Positions 1 through 11,838 of a stretch of 64,000 nucleotides of DNA are shown here, one piece after another. Made by a program: the position numbers and the translations under genes. Source of the DNA: Callipepla californica brunnescens (Eukaryota; Chordata; Aves; Galliformes; Odontophoridae); contig JALIRH010000013.1 in the NCBI GenBank assembly GCA_023055505.1, positions 620,001 to 684,000 on the forward strand, given 5' to 3'. Each line of letters opens with the position of its first letter. The first letter of the stretch is position 1. The notes beneath the pieces are model-generated. The model worked only from the letters and a program-made list of their open reading frames with translations. It was not told where the DNA came from and did not search any database.

Positions 1-3000
1 TTCATTGTCACCATGCCTGCAGCACTGAGTCATGCATCAGAGACTTCTTCACACACTGGAACACAAGGATGTAACATGCAGAGACTGTGTCCAGCCCTGA
101 AACACGGCAAAGACCGCGAACAACAGCCTGACAACACCTCCAACCAAACCTCCAACCTCCACCTTCACCAATGTGTCACTAGGAAGGTGCACCATAAGGA
201 CAATGAGTAAGACTTGAGTTCTCACCTTCATGAATACTCAGGAGCAGTGAGCCTACATCCCATGGCACCAGGTTTTGGCATAACGAGCCAAAGTTATTAA
301 GCACTCATTTCTACCTACTTCTACTTCACCCACATATAGGTCAAAAATATATGTTTTTTTTTTCTTTAAACCAACTTTTCCCTTGCCTGTGCAGGCAATT
401 GCTAAGAAAATTCTGATATTTATTAGTTCCATTTTAGAAAAAAACTAATTTTGACAATCCAGAAAGAACATTTTCATAGTTTAGAAATTTTCATCTGGTT
501 TACAGTAGGAAATAATGTACTGCTCTCTTTTCAGAGAGAGAAGCTAAATATAAAATGTGTCTGTTGTGTGGTATAATAGAGGTTGATCTACCTTCTCAGC
601 AGAGATTCAAATATATGTGGCATTTGTATATGAGTATCTTCAATGATAATTAAGTACCTTATGTGTTTCTACATATTATACTGTGCTGTTAATGTATTCA
701 AACCACCATTAATCTACAATGGTAAAAATTTAAAAAGATTTAATAGAATAGGCTGTGAAATAGGCATCCAAGAACACTTCTGTGGAAGTTAGGGAAATGA
801 ATTAGACAAAAAAATGTTTTCCCATACTTGATTAACTTGCGATTTCATGTACAGAGAGAATTCAGACACTACAGGAGAAACACATCTACTATATTCAGAG
901 TAAACAAGATATTGAAAATGTAATTGTATCAAAAAGTAGCTGTGTTGTAAGAATCTGCAAATCTGCACTGGCAGAATTAAGAGCAGCTGAATCATTTCTC
1001 TAAGTGCTCTATGACAGTGTTTTATTCGCTACACTGTTGGAGGAACTATTCCCCTGTCTGCCAAAGGGTTTAACACAGGACACCCTCACAAAATTCATTC
1101 CTACCCAGGAAAGGGTTTGTGGTTAGTCTTGTATCTCTTTGCATAATGCAGCCAGCGGTTTCTTCATATAGGATTGGATCTTTCCTTAATCTAAGTACTA
1201 AAACTCCTGCCTGGATCATGTGCTTTTATTGTTTGACTGCAGACACAATTCACTAACAATAAAGCAATCTGCTGTGAATGTGGCAGAAAAGGCATGCAAG
1301 CAAAGGTATCAAATACAGCCTAGCACCTTCAGTTCCCAATGTGGTCAAGAATTCTAAGCTTTAACTGGGGCATATATTTTATTTCAGATGCTACTACCGA
1401 ATAAGAGAGTTTGGTATGAAAAATCTCTAACTTAACAGTTAATTTCCATTTAGTCTTAGAATGGATTTCTAGCAAATTTTCAAATTTCAGTTCAGATTTT
1501 ACATCTTAAGAAGAAAGGATTCCTTAATTTCCTGGCTTCTTGTTTAATTTCTAGTGTGAGTGACAAAAAGAATGACTGAGATTAAGCAATGTTCTTCCCG
1601 GTTTATTACTTAGAGATGAGTGACATAAATCAAGATTCTTATCCTGTATACCAGAATGCAAAAAATATATTACCTTACCAATTTCAGTGCATACTTCAGC
1701 TATCTGCCAAACAGGAGCAAGAAAAGATGGTCCTACTGACCTCAGACTTAAGTTACAGTATGTCTTTTTATTGCACTACAGCAGCTAAAGAAAATACATA
1801 TTGCTAAAATAGCCTTTGGAAAAACATCTTAGCATATGGAGCTTGTTTGGCATAGGCTTGACTAAACATCCACTGCAAAAAGTGCCTATGGCAGGAGTAC
1901 ACAGTGTTCCAGTTAAGCCAGTCTTTTGAGTAGCAAATCTGACTGAACAGTGAGAAGTCCAACTATTGTCCCAGGGATGAGGAAAGAACTGACCTTCTCC
2001 CTGTTCCATTTCCTGCATCAAGAACAAGAACAAGAACAAGAAAAGGATAAGAAGGAAACAAAGCCTTTGTACTTCTCACATGAAATACAGTTAATTGCCC
2101 AGCAGACCCATAGCTTGCAGCCCCATTATCTGCTTTCCCACTCAGCTTCTGCCCACCTGCTGCTGTTTCACTGATGGTCTCTGAGACGTCCTTCATCATG
2201 GAAAGGAAAACATAGCAGTGAGGGGGCTAAGCTGGGAGAGCCACTGAGCAAAAACCTAGCCAGAGGGAGAGAACAACAGAGGTAAAAAAAACATTTGATT
2301 TAGATTCCTATGTGAGGAGGACCCGACAGTGTTGAAAGTAGCTGCAGAATCAGAGAGTGATTAGAAGAGGGAAATGGGCTTCAATTTCATCTCAGTGAGC
2401 TAACTAAAGGGAAGTGCAATAAAGCATTACTCTGCAGGCAAGGCAAGCCTGGTTTCCACGCACCCTGTTCACTGCAACAGGCTGATTTGTCACAACCTTT
2501 TCAAATGTCACAGCATCACCTGATGCCACAGTCCCACAGCACTGAAAGCAGCAGCAGGACAAGGTCAGCCAGGCTGTATTGCTGACACCTCACAGATCAT
2601 GGGAGCAGGGGAACCGAGTGGGGAAGTGAGGAGGCTGTTTGTGATGCTGTGCAGGAAATGCAGCTTTCATCCTTCAGCACAGTGCCGCTCACCACTGACT
2701 GCATCCCTAGTGTAGCCACCCAGCAGCCTGAGCCACACACTGTCTTGGTGTTAGCAACAGTAACATCACACAAAGAAAGAAGGATAGCCCACAGACTATT
2801 TGCCTTGAGTTTTTAAGGTTAATTGATGCAACTGAGGGGAAAAAAAAACCCAACAAAATAAAACAACTACAGACACTGAAAGGAGAGGCAACAGCACCTG
2901 GCTGGTCCCCCACCTGAGGGAAACCAAGCTGGGCAGGTCCAGCAGGTGAGGCAGCCCCTTCCACTGTTTCCTGCAGCAAGCATGTGGCAAAGCATAGGAT

Positions 3001-4808
3001 GCTGGGCTGTGGACCTCTGAAAGGAGGAAGGCCCGGAAGGGCCAGTGAAAAGACTGCTGGCACCTGGGCAGATTGGCCCATGAGGAGCAGCAGCCATCCA
3101 ATGGGGGATCAGAAAGCTTGAAGGAGAAATCCAGTGCCAACTACAAGTTCAAGACATCTCCAGATACACACTGGTAGACAGATTCAAATGCAGCTCATTG
3201 TGCCATGGAATGCAGGTCATGGTTTTGTAGGTCTGGGTTTTAAAACAGTCTTGTCAAATCCTAGGAAAAATTAAGTAAACATCAGAAGTGTAAAAGCAAA
3301 GACAAGTTGAAGGCCCCACTGAGGCAACCTGGCCACAGAGGCAGTTATCTGCATAAAGTCTAAGATACATTTTATGCCAACAATAAAACCATTTGTTACA
3401 TAAAATCATTTTCTTTTCTCTTTAAACAGAGCTGGGGAAGGGATGCTTAAAATATAACTCAAATGGCTTAAAACATAGATCATACTTCCTGTGCTCATTA
3501 CTGGAATTATATATTTCATGTCTGGGTGTACAGTACAATAAATGGAATTTTTTCCTACTTCCTACAAAACAACATTTGCTTATTCAATTGCCTTTTAGCA
3601 ATGGGTATAATCATAATCCCAAGTGACATATGCAGTGATAGCAACTGACTACTTACTCTCTCTGCAGCACTTTATTTCCAGAGATGCTGTGTTTAATTAG
3701 CTCTGCAGTAGTCAGAGGAACAAACAGGTCACCTCTATGTCAAATCTCTGATAGTCATCTTCCTCACCACCGCCCCCATCCCTTTAATTTATTTTACTGT
3801 TTTGCTTTTGTTTTGCATGCTATAAGTAAGGTCATTAGTGTCAGATAGCATTTTCTGTGTGATGCTCCTCAATAGCTGCAGTCTGGAGAAGGGAACAAGA
3901 TAAACTGTGAATTCAGCTCCAGTGCACATACTCTTTATAACAGAGTGAAAAACGGCATACAAATTCTATATTCAAAATGTATTTCACTAGAATTTTCTGA
4001 ATAGATCATGTCTTAACAATTGTAAAACACTGAGAGTTAAGAATGAGGATGAATTTTATTTCTGTTTGGATTCTAAAATCTGCAGGGTTAACCAAAGCTG
4101 CCTTTTCCTCTACCAGCTAACCTTCCTTCTCTTTTTGGAGACCGACATTGCTTTTTCCATGCTCTGTGAGCATCCGTCACTGGACTAGCAGTTACTGTAG
4201 TGACAAAAGACTATACCAAAATCTTTAAAATAGACTTGTGACACTGAGTCACAGGGAAGCATATAGACGAGGCTATTACATGCCGAATACTGTTTGTTGA
4301 TACTTCAGCAGAAACAGCATGCAGGCAGGAAGGGGATGCATTTCCAAATTTAAACAAATTTAAGCATCAACTGCTCTTAGTAACCATTGATGGCAAGGCC
4401 CAAGAGAGTCAGGTTCAGTCTGGAAGTTGGCCAGGGCCATAGTTACTTGCTGGGGTTTCTACCAGCCGATTTTCCAATATAGACAACATTCCTTTTGGTA
4501 GTTCTCTTGTATGCTGAGGACCTACTTATTTCAAAACCAGTTGTTCCTCTTGGACGAAATATTTTATAATGTTTGAGGTCATTTCAATTTAACACTGCCT
4601 TTTTCAATTTCAGTGTTACTTGATCATCATTGTAGATCATGACTGACATATCCCACATTACAGCTTCATCTCACTAACTCTGTATTGTGTAAAGTGAGAT
4701 TGATGAATATTTATAAAAACATTTGATATATGCGTGAAAATATTTTTATTACTTTTTCAAGTGTATTTCTAGGTTTGGAAGTCCTGGAAATGAACAGCTA
4801 GTCTCAGG
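1..4808. other. Unassigned non-coding sequence
   Basis: No gene, RNA or transposable element could be recognised here. The sequence is A/T-rich with scattered short open frames that resemble no family and have no coding context. The stretch at about 2420-3140 is somewhat richer in G+C and holds overlapping minus-strand frames of 76-124 codons; none shows a recognisable domain, so I do not call them genes. A short CAAGAA tandem is listed separately. Confidence 0.5.
2019..2042 (+). repeat. (CAAGAA)4 microsatellite
   Basis: Four perfect tandem copies of the hexamer CAAGAA, followed by A-rich sequence. It is a short simple repeat with no evident function. Confidence 0.9.
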
Positions 4809-5062
4809 TGCACTTACAGACAGATCTTTGCAGCATCTTAGGCACTGAGTCAGGTGTGAACAGTCCAAATAGTTTATTACAGATTCTAACATCCCTTATA
4901 TACATTCACAGGTTTTCTCTTGCAACGTTCCCATTTCAACAAGACATTCTACAAACACTCCTTAACTGTGCATGCAGGTGCTTATCCAGTCATGAGTCAT
5001 TCCCAGCCACGCATTTTTCCTCCAATCATGGTCATCATCATGCAGCAATCATGCAGCTTACA
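4809..5062 (-). mobile_element. Alpharetrovirus-like solo or 3' LTR remnant
   Basis: Read on the minus strand, this segment has the compact arrangement of an avian alpharetrovirus-type LTR. A TATATAAGG box (4894-4902) is followed about 16 nt later by AATAAA (4873-4878). A short R-U5 then contains a GACTGTTCACACC-like segment resembling the ALV/EAV R-U5. The proposed U3 start (TGTAAGC, ending at 5062 on the plus strand) lies next to a purine-rich run on the minus strand (5063-5087), which would suit a polypurine tract and make this a 3' LTR. The left border is set at the TG of 4809 and is a guess. No viral coding sequence was recognised beyond it. Confidence 0.5.
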
Positions 5063-5088
5063 TAATTTTCTTTTTCTTCTTCTGGAGT
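5063..5088 (-). other. Possible polypurine tract next to the LTR
   Basis: On the minus strand this is a nearly uninterrupted A/G run (AAGAAGAAAAAGAAAA core) ending just upstream of the proposed U3 start. Position and composition fit a plus-strand primer tract of a retroviral element. The call depends on the LTR assignment. Confidence 0.35.
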
Positions 5089-6927
5089 TGTCCTTCATTC
5101 TCAGCCTTGCTTTCTCATGCAATCTATCTTGCTCTACAGGTTCTGCTCTGTAGTAGTCTTTCTTGTATTCCCACAGATCTCCACTGATCTCAAGGCAGTC
5201 TCACTTATCAATGCTGGCTGATTTATATCTATTTGAACAGTAACCACATAAGCCACAGCAAATGTGAACTACTCCTGCAGTGCCCAATATGCCTCTTTTA
5301 GTAGGTTCTCTCTGAAACTTTTATTAAAAACATTGAGCAAATATTCCCTCTCAGATGTTTATATGAACCTTCTTTACACTGATCAGTAAACATTCTCCTA
5401 CAAAATCTCCTGGACTTAGGCTTTTACTTTTTCCATCAAGAAAGGAGAGTCTTTCTGGTCTTTCTGCCTTGTATTAATTTATCATTTCAGTCTTTCTTGC
5501 CCAGCTCTCTGAAGCTGCATTCGCTTTATTCTCATCAAACTCATTAATGTCAGTATTGTTCACTCTAAAACAGAAGTTATTTATCTTCATTGTATGGCAA
5601 TAAGAACAATCATACATCTTCCTGTGAAGGTTGTATCTTGAAATGTAGCTAGGGTGCTTCTTCCCTGAAATAGAGTTAATGCATAGTATAAAAGTAGATA
5701 AAAGCTGTATTGGGCTGCTGGTGCGCATATTGTGATAAGTACACAAGGGTTCTGGGTTCTTCCAACACACTGACATTTATATTTAAGATAAATTAAAGCC
5801 CCAGAAACTTGGGGACTTCTCCATGATTCAGAAAATATGAGAAAATAGAAGTCAAGGAGTTCTTAAAAGGAATTAATTTAGATAATGAGTACTTTGTGCA
5901 ATATCGGTCTTAAAAGAAATACACAGTGATGTCTTTGAATGATTATGGTTGCTTTTTTCAAGTCTATCAAGATCATGTAGGCTTATGTGAGACATACATA
6001 AAGTGAACTGGCAAGTATAAGAAAATGTCCTTTGTGATGATCCACAATAGGTATAAATCGTTCCAGCTCAGGCTCAGATAGCCTTAATGCAGGTAAAACT
6101 CTAGAAATACATTCTTAGAGTTCTGGTGGTTTTTGCTTTGTTAAGAAAAAGGACAGACATTGCGCATAGTCAGTTGTGTTTAACTATGCCAGGAAAGAAA
6201 ATGTGAAACATCATCACTTTGAGTGTTTCAGCATTAGCCAGAAAAAATGATAAAGTTCTTATAGCCACTTCAGAGGTTTGGTGAATTGGTCCAGGTGGTA
6301 GTAGAGCTGTAACTTTACACTAAAGTCAATAGACAAGCCAGTTATTTTAAAATTATTTACAGAAATAGTGTCAGAAGATTCACTTTATACAGTCAATGAA
6401 GTAAAGATGTACACCTCTAAAAAGAACATCAAAAATGGAGTCTCAGGGAGTGTAAGAGCCATGAACAATTTATTTTAGAATATCAGCTGTTCTCAGTGGC
6501 AATTGTGCCACTGACTACCAAGCAGAGAGAGGCCAAAATAGACTATCACACAGAGAGATACCTTACCAAACTTTTTTAATGCCATCAGAAGTGGTGGCAT
6601 GTATGAACATAAAATGCATATTATTTATAAGCTTGGGTTGTAAACAGTTGGGTTCAAACAATTTCAGCAATTGTTTAATGCTTTTCAGGTTGAAGCTCCA
6701 TCTACAATCAGAAACACTATTCAGCACTTGAATCTTGCTGTTCCTAACATTTCAGAGTAGCTGTTCTGCACTTTGTGTGCTTAGCCTTCTAGTCTGCAAA
6801 TGATTCACAATTGGCAGACTCATTTATAACAACTATAACAACTCAATAAAACCGTCATTCTTCTCAGATTCCCCAAGTGAGTAGGTTTAAAGTAAAACAA
6901 GATAAATTTATGTATTTTCATTGAAAT
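5089..6927. other. Unassigned sequence
   Basis: No recognisable gene or repeat. If the neighbouring LTR is a true 3' LTR, the first few hundred bases could be decayed proviral interior, but no retroviral motif is visible. A minus-strand frame of 100 codons (5474-5776) has no recognisable domain. Confidence 0.4.
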
Positions 6928-7691
6928 CATACAATTATAGATTCGTTTGAGTTGGAAGGGACCTTTAAAGGCTATCTAGTCCAACTCCTCTGCAATGAGC
7001 AGGGACATCTACACCTCCATCAGGTGCTCAGAGCCTTAAATGTCTTCAGGGGCAAGGCATCCACCACCTCCCTGGGCTGCCTGCTTCACCACCCTTATTG
7101 TAAAAACTTTTTTTTATCATCTCCAATCTAAATCTCCCCTCTTTTAGTTTGAAACCATTTCACCTTGTCCTATCACAACAGACCCTGCTAAAGAATCCAT
7201 CCCCTTTCTTCTTAGAAGCCCCTCTAGATACTGCTAGGCATGGCCACTCTCAGCTCTCCCCACAGCCTTCCCATGCTGCAGAGATGCATCTCTCAGCCTG
7301 TCCTTGCATGGAGGTTTTCCATCCCTCACATCATTTTTATGACCCTCCTCTGGACATGATCCAACAGCTCTGTGCCTCTTCTGTGCTAAGCACTCTCCAT
7401 CTGGATGCAACACTCCACGTGAGGTCTCACACCACAGAGCAGAGGGGCAGATCCATTCCATTGCCCTGCTAGCTGTGCTGCTTTGGATGCACCCAGGATT
7501 TGATTGGCTTTCTGGGCTGCAAGGGCACAGTGCTGGCTCATGTTTAGCTGCCATCCTCCAGTGCCCCCAGGTGCTTTTCAACAGGGCTGTGCTCCATCCT
7601 TGTTACTGATTAAGATGTTATAGAGCACTGGTCCCTGAGGGACAACACTTGTCACTGATTTGCATGTAGACACTGAGCCATTGACCACTAC

Positions 7692-7693
<2 letters not shown>
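6928..7693 (-). mobile_element. CR1 LINE 3' fragment
   Basis: The plus strand begins with a decayed CATAGAATCATAGAATCG-type tail, then GTTGGAAGGGACCTTTAAAGG and a TCCAACTCCTCTGC segment. This is the reverse complement of a CR1 3' end, so the element lies on the minus strand. The homologous RT C-terminal and 3' region continues to about 7690, including the CTGGTCCCTGAGGGACAACAC segment. It is 5'-truncated and ends at a TA/TG microsatellite. The coding frame is fully decayed. Confidence 0.85.

Positions 7694-7754
<61 letters not shown>
7694..7754 (+). repeat. (TA)n(TG)n microsatellite
   Basis: About 12 TA units pass directly into about 16 TG units. The compound repeat marks the 5' truncation edge of the neighbouring CR1 copy and is probably length-polymorphic. 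Confidence 0.95.
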
Positions 7755-7760
<6 letters not shown>

Positions 7761-9539
7761 ACATTTCAGGTACAAGGTATGTTCTGTGTAAAGGACAACA
7801 GCATACAGGAACAGTCATTTGCAGTGGTTTGTCACTGGCAGCTCTCTTCAGATGACTAATAGAGTACAGCAGCTACAGTGTCAAGCCCAGAAGTCAGTGC
7901 TTTCCTTCTAGCTGTTACAAACTGATTTGCAAGCACTGTCTCCATCGCACCTACCTTATTCCCCTGAGCAGTGTGGCAAAGTCTTATCTACAGAGACAAC
8001 TCATTGGGCAGACACTCCAAAAATAGTTAGGGATAGAGGGCTTTCTCCCTGTGATCCAGATAGTGAAAATATCAAATACATAGGAGCAGTGGTGTGGGAA
8101 GAAAATGAGCATGTTTTGGTCAGTAATTAACAGAGGGCTAACATTAAATCCAGTCAAGATCTGAATGGCCCCTGCTCTCATATTAATATGAAATTGTTTG
8201 ATTTACTACTTAACTTAACCTAGAAAGGCACTTTTCTTGTAGTCTAAGGTTCTGTCAATTACCCCTGATTGTTCAACCACAAAACTGGCTTTAAATTACA
8301 CTTTATTGAAGTGCCAGTGATCTAGTTCAGGAAGGAAGAAAAGTGTTGACATAGTAAAGCACTACATGATACGTAACTGTCTTTAGGGTACAGGAGTAGA
8401 AATTGACAGAGATGAAGAAAAGAGCTATCTGCCAAGCACTCCTTCTCTGCTAGAAAATGAGGTCAGGGCTTCTTTTATTGCATATATATATAGTGCCTCA
8501 CATAAAAGGCACTGGTCTGAGGTTAGGACTCTCAGTAGGGCTGAAATTAATGTATTTCATATAACATCGCTTATAATCAGAGACAAAAGATAATAATGAC
8601 TTCATAAAATCATCTCCTACAGTCAGAGATGTTCCAAATACAGCTCCAGCTGAGATTCAGATTAGAGGGATGAGCAGTGCACCTCCTTTCACAGACTGTT
8701 GTAGACTGAAGACACTGTGATCACACAGCCTAACTTAAAAAACAGAGTATGCCTACTCCTCATTTCCACGTCAACAGAATTTAACTGAAATAATGTTTTT
8801 TTCCAGTGACTGACCTCAGCATATCTGAGTGGAAACAAAAACCAGCCTTGATGCCCACAATGCTATATTACAAGAAACAGAAAATAGAAATGTGTTAGTC
8901 CTTGAGTATGTGTACTAATTTTGTATTTTATCAAATGGAAAACAGAAGTAAGGAGTCTTGAAAAAAATATGATTCATGCTTTGAATTTTTCCTTTTTTAG
9001 ACTGACTCACTGCAGTTTACTTGAATAAAAAAAGTTAAACAAAGCTTAATGAGACAAGGATCACAGCTGAGATTTTATGAAAAAAGTTAAAAAACATAAC
9101 CAAAAGTGATTAATGCCATTACTTACTTGTAATGTCATTACTGAATTGTATAGATGATATTAAGAACTGTAAGAATTGTATAGATATATATTAAGAACTC
9201 AGTCTAAAATTTATTCAGCAACAAGTTTTTGTGCTCACACTGAAGGCACATTAATGTTAATGGATTGATGCACTCAGCAGTTTTCTTCTCTTACCAAGGT
9301 AAATAGCTGGAGAAAGCATCACTATCATAACTAAATATTCACATGTACAAGAAAAAACTTACAGTTTTTTTTTTTTTCATTTTAATCTGTTGCAACTTTT
9401 CATTAATTCTGTTTAGCAACATATCAGAGTTTATTTAAATAATATGTATATTAAATGGAGTTATATTTTAAATATAAAGATAATATAAAGATAATGAGTG
9501 AAATATTACAGTGAAAATTAGTAAAATTAACATTACCAT
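7755..9539. other. Unassigned sequence
   Basis: No gene or repeat recognised. It is A/T-rich with short poly-A/T tracts, for example 9365-9378. Confidence 0.4.
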
Positions 9540-9775
9540 TAGTTCCTAGGAAGTTCCACATCAATATGCAAAGGAACTTCACAGTGAGGGTGGCAAAGCA
9601 CTGGAAAAGGCTCTCAAGCCTAGGGGGGTTGTGGATTCTCCAATTCTGGAGATATTTAAGACCAACCTGGACACCCACCAGTGCAGCCTGCTGTTTGGGG
9701 CTTACTTTGCAAGGAGGTTGGACCTCTGGAGATCCCTTCCAATCCAATTCAATTCAATTCTGTGACTCTGTGAGT
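9540..9775 (+). mobile_element. CR1 LINE 3' fragment
   Basis: Contains the conserved CR1 C-terminal ORF2 coding region (AACTTCACAGTGAGGGTGGC, then CACTGGAAAAGGCTCTC). It continues into the 3' end GGTTGGACCTCTGGAGATCCC and a tail of CAATTCAATTCTGTGACTCTG type. Sense is the plus strand. Severely 5'-truncated, about 235 bp. Confidence 0.9.
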
Positions 9776-10900
9776 TGTTCCATAAATAGAAAATATTGTG
9801 TTGTATTCTATAATGCGACAGAATGCTGAGCTATCGTGTTCTGCATTATTAAAATGAATGCAAAAGAAGTCCTTTGCATAGAACAAAATTATCACTGAAC
9901 ACAACCAGAGTAAGTCTGCAACATCCTCAGCTATGTTGAGAAGGTTGGCATGTAATTTACACAGAAACCTTATCAGGGACATGCTAGCCCTTTGGTACAT
10001 GGCAATAGATGTGAATCGGAGGCACTGCTGATGATGGAAGTAGAAAATAGCCCAGAGCATGCTTCTTATGCCCAGGGACATGGGAATACTGTTTCAGGTA
10101 TCAAACTGAGTCCATTATAAAATTTCACTTACAAATCTCCAGTAGCGCAGTGGAATTTTGTTCTGCGTATTTCTTTTCTCAAGCAGCAAAAGAGAAGTTT
10201 GGTAAAAACAGTCTCTGACACAACTGATATTTCACAAGACTGTTCACATAAAGAGCTTTGTATTTTTATTGGCTCAACAAACAAAAGATTTCCTTTGAGT
10301 TTTCTGGGAGCTCTTGGTTATCAGTCCTAAGCTGAGTTAAATTAGAAATGATCGGGAGCTGCTACCATCTGTTGAGTGTGTGGTGAATTATGCTACATGA
10401 GTTAATGTATTTTAGCAGACAGATGGATAGAAACGTGTAGGCCTTAGTCATTCAGCAACCTTGGTACTGACCTAAATAGAGAGATGAGGAACATGGAAGG
10501 CACTGAATCGAATTTTTCTACTCCATGGCTAACTCCCCTGAGTTGTGCTTTTTGGACTTTTCAAGGACTTTCCTACCACTGTTTACTCTGTCATATATAT
10601 TGTGTGGTTAAGGAAAGTATTGTTCTTTCTAGGTGCTGTCAATTTGTCTCCTACCTCTTGCTCTGACATAAATTAGAAAATAAATTTTAAAAAAATCACC
10701 AAAACAAAATGAAACGAAAAACATTTCTGTTCATGCCTTCAGGTGTAAAAGTCCACACAATATATTTTTCATGGATTGAGTGTCACAGCAGTTAAATAAT
10801 GATGATGTGAAAGAACACTGCCGTATCAGCAGCAATTTAACTCTCTCTTCTCCTTTCCTTTGACCCAGCACTGCTTTCCAGGTCTAAGGTTACTGATTGT
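9776..10900. other. Unassigned sequence
   Basis: No recognisable element. A minus-strand frame of 110 codons (9749-10081) begins inside the CR1 tail and shows no domain. Confidence 0.4.
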
Positions 10901-11515
10901 CAGTGATTAAAACAGGGTGCCCTTGTGGCCAGGGTATCCTGGGGTGCATTAAAAAGAGTGTGACCAGCAGGTCAAGGGAATTGATCCTCCACCTCTACAC
11001 TGCACTTGTGAGACCTCACCTAGAATGCTGTGTCCAGTTTTGGGCTCCCCAGTTCAAAAAAGACACAGAGCTCCTAAAGAGAGCCCAGTAGATGGTGGCA
11101 AGGATTGTTAAGGGTCTGTAGCATCTTCCAATTCGAGGAAAGGCTGAGAGACCTGGGGCTGCTCAGCCTGGAAAAAACAAGGCTGAGAGGGGATACCATC
11201 ACTGTTTATAAACATATAAAGTGCAGCAGACAAGTCAGTGAGAGAGGACTTTTTGGTGGTGAGCAATAGGGGCAATGAAAAGAAACTGGAACACAGGAAG
11301 TTCCATACTAACAAAAGGAAGAACTTTACTACTGTTAGTGACAGAGCACTGGAACAGAATGCCCAGAGTGGCAGTGGAGTCTTCATTTCTGGAGAAAATG
11401 ACCCACCTGGATGCCTGTCTGTGTGATATACCTGTAGGGAATCTGCTTTAGCAGGAGGTTGCACTCAATGATTTCCAGAGGTCATTTCCAACCCCTCACA
11501 CTTCTGTGATACTAA
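10901..11515 (+). mobile_element. CR1 LINE 3' fragment (about 600 bp)
   Basis: The plus strand reads through the last part of CR1 ORF2. A frame at 10897-11091 carries the [20 protein letters not shown] segment typical of the CR1 C-terminus. The next part is frameshifted (GAGGAAAGGCTGAGAGACC), and the copy ends with TTGCACTCAATGATTTCCAG and a CTTCTGTGATACTAA tail. It is 5'-truncated within the RT domain and has several frameshifts and an in-frame stop (TAG after the KRAQ segment). Confidence 0.92.
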
Positions 11516-11769
11516 CAGGTGCTTTCATTAAAAAGATCGAAGCCCACTGGAAAAAACTCGCCTTGTGCTATGGGGAATACAGGGGGGTTTTGTGCTGACT
11601 CTCCCTGCAAAGGCAGATTGCACTACTGCAGAGTACTTGCTGAGGACCAAATCCATCCTTGTAGGAACCTGTTACACCACAACAGGAGTATGTCTTTGTT
11701 TCTGCTCCAAAAACAGTGCACAGCCTGAGAAAGGTTAATTATGTACTTCATTCATATCCTTCATTCATA

Positions 11770-11838
11770 AGAGCATTTGGGGGTTGTAACTAGATGATCT
11801 TTAAGGTCCCTTCCAACCTTAGCCCATTCTACTAATAC
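11770..11838 (+). mobile_element. Very short CR1 3' tail
   Basis: The GTAACTAGATGATCTTTAAGG and CCCTTCCAACCTTAGCCC strings are the last roughly 65 bp of a CR1 3' end in plus orientation. Only the 3' end was inserted, as is common for this LINE. Confidence 0.75.

Noticed and set aside
2707..3140. Overlapping minus-strand frames of 76-124 codons
   Set aside because: Three overlapping frames with Pro/Ser/Leu-rich sequence and no domain; this fits chance openness in G+C-richer DNA.
7149..7581. 107- and 115-codon frames
   Set aside because: Both lie within a decayed CR1 3' region and do not match the CR1 protein frame.
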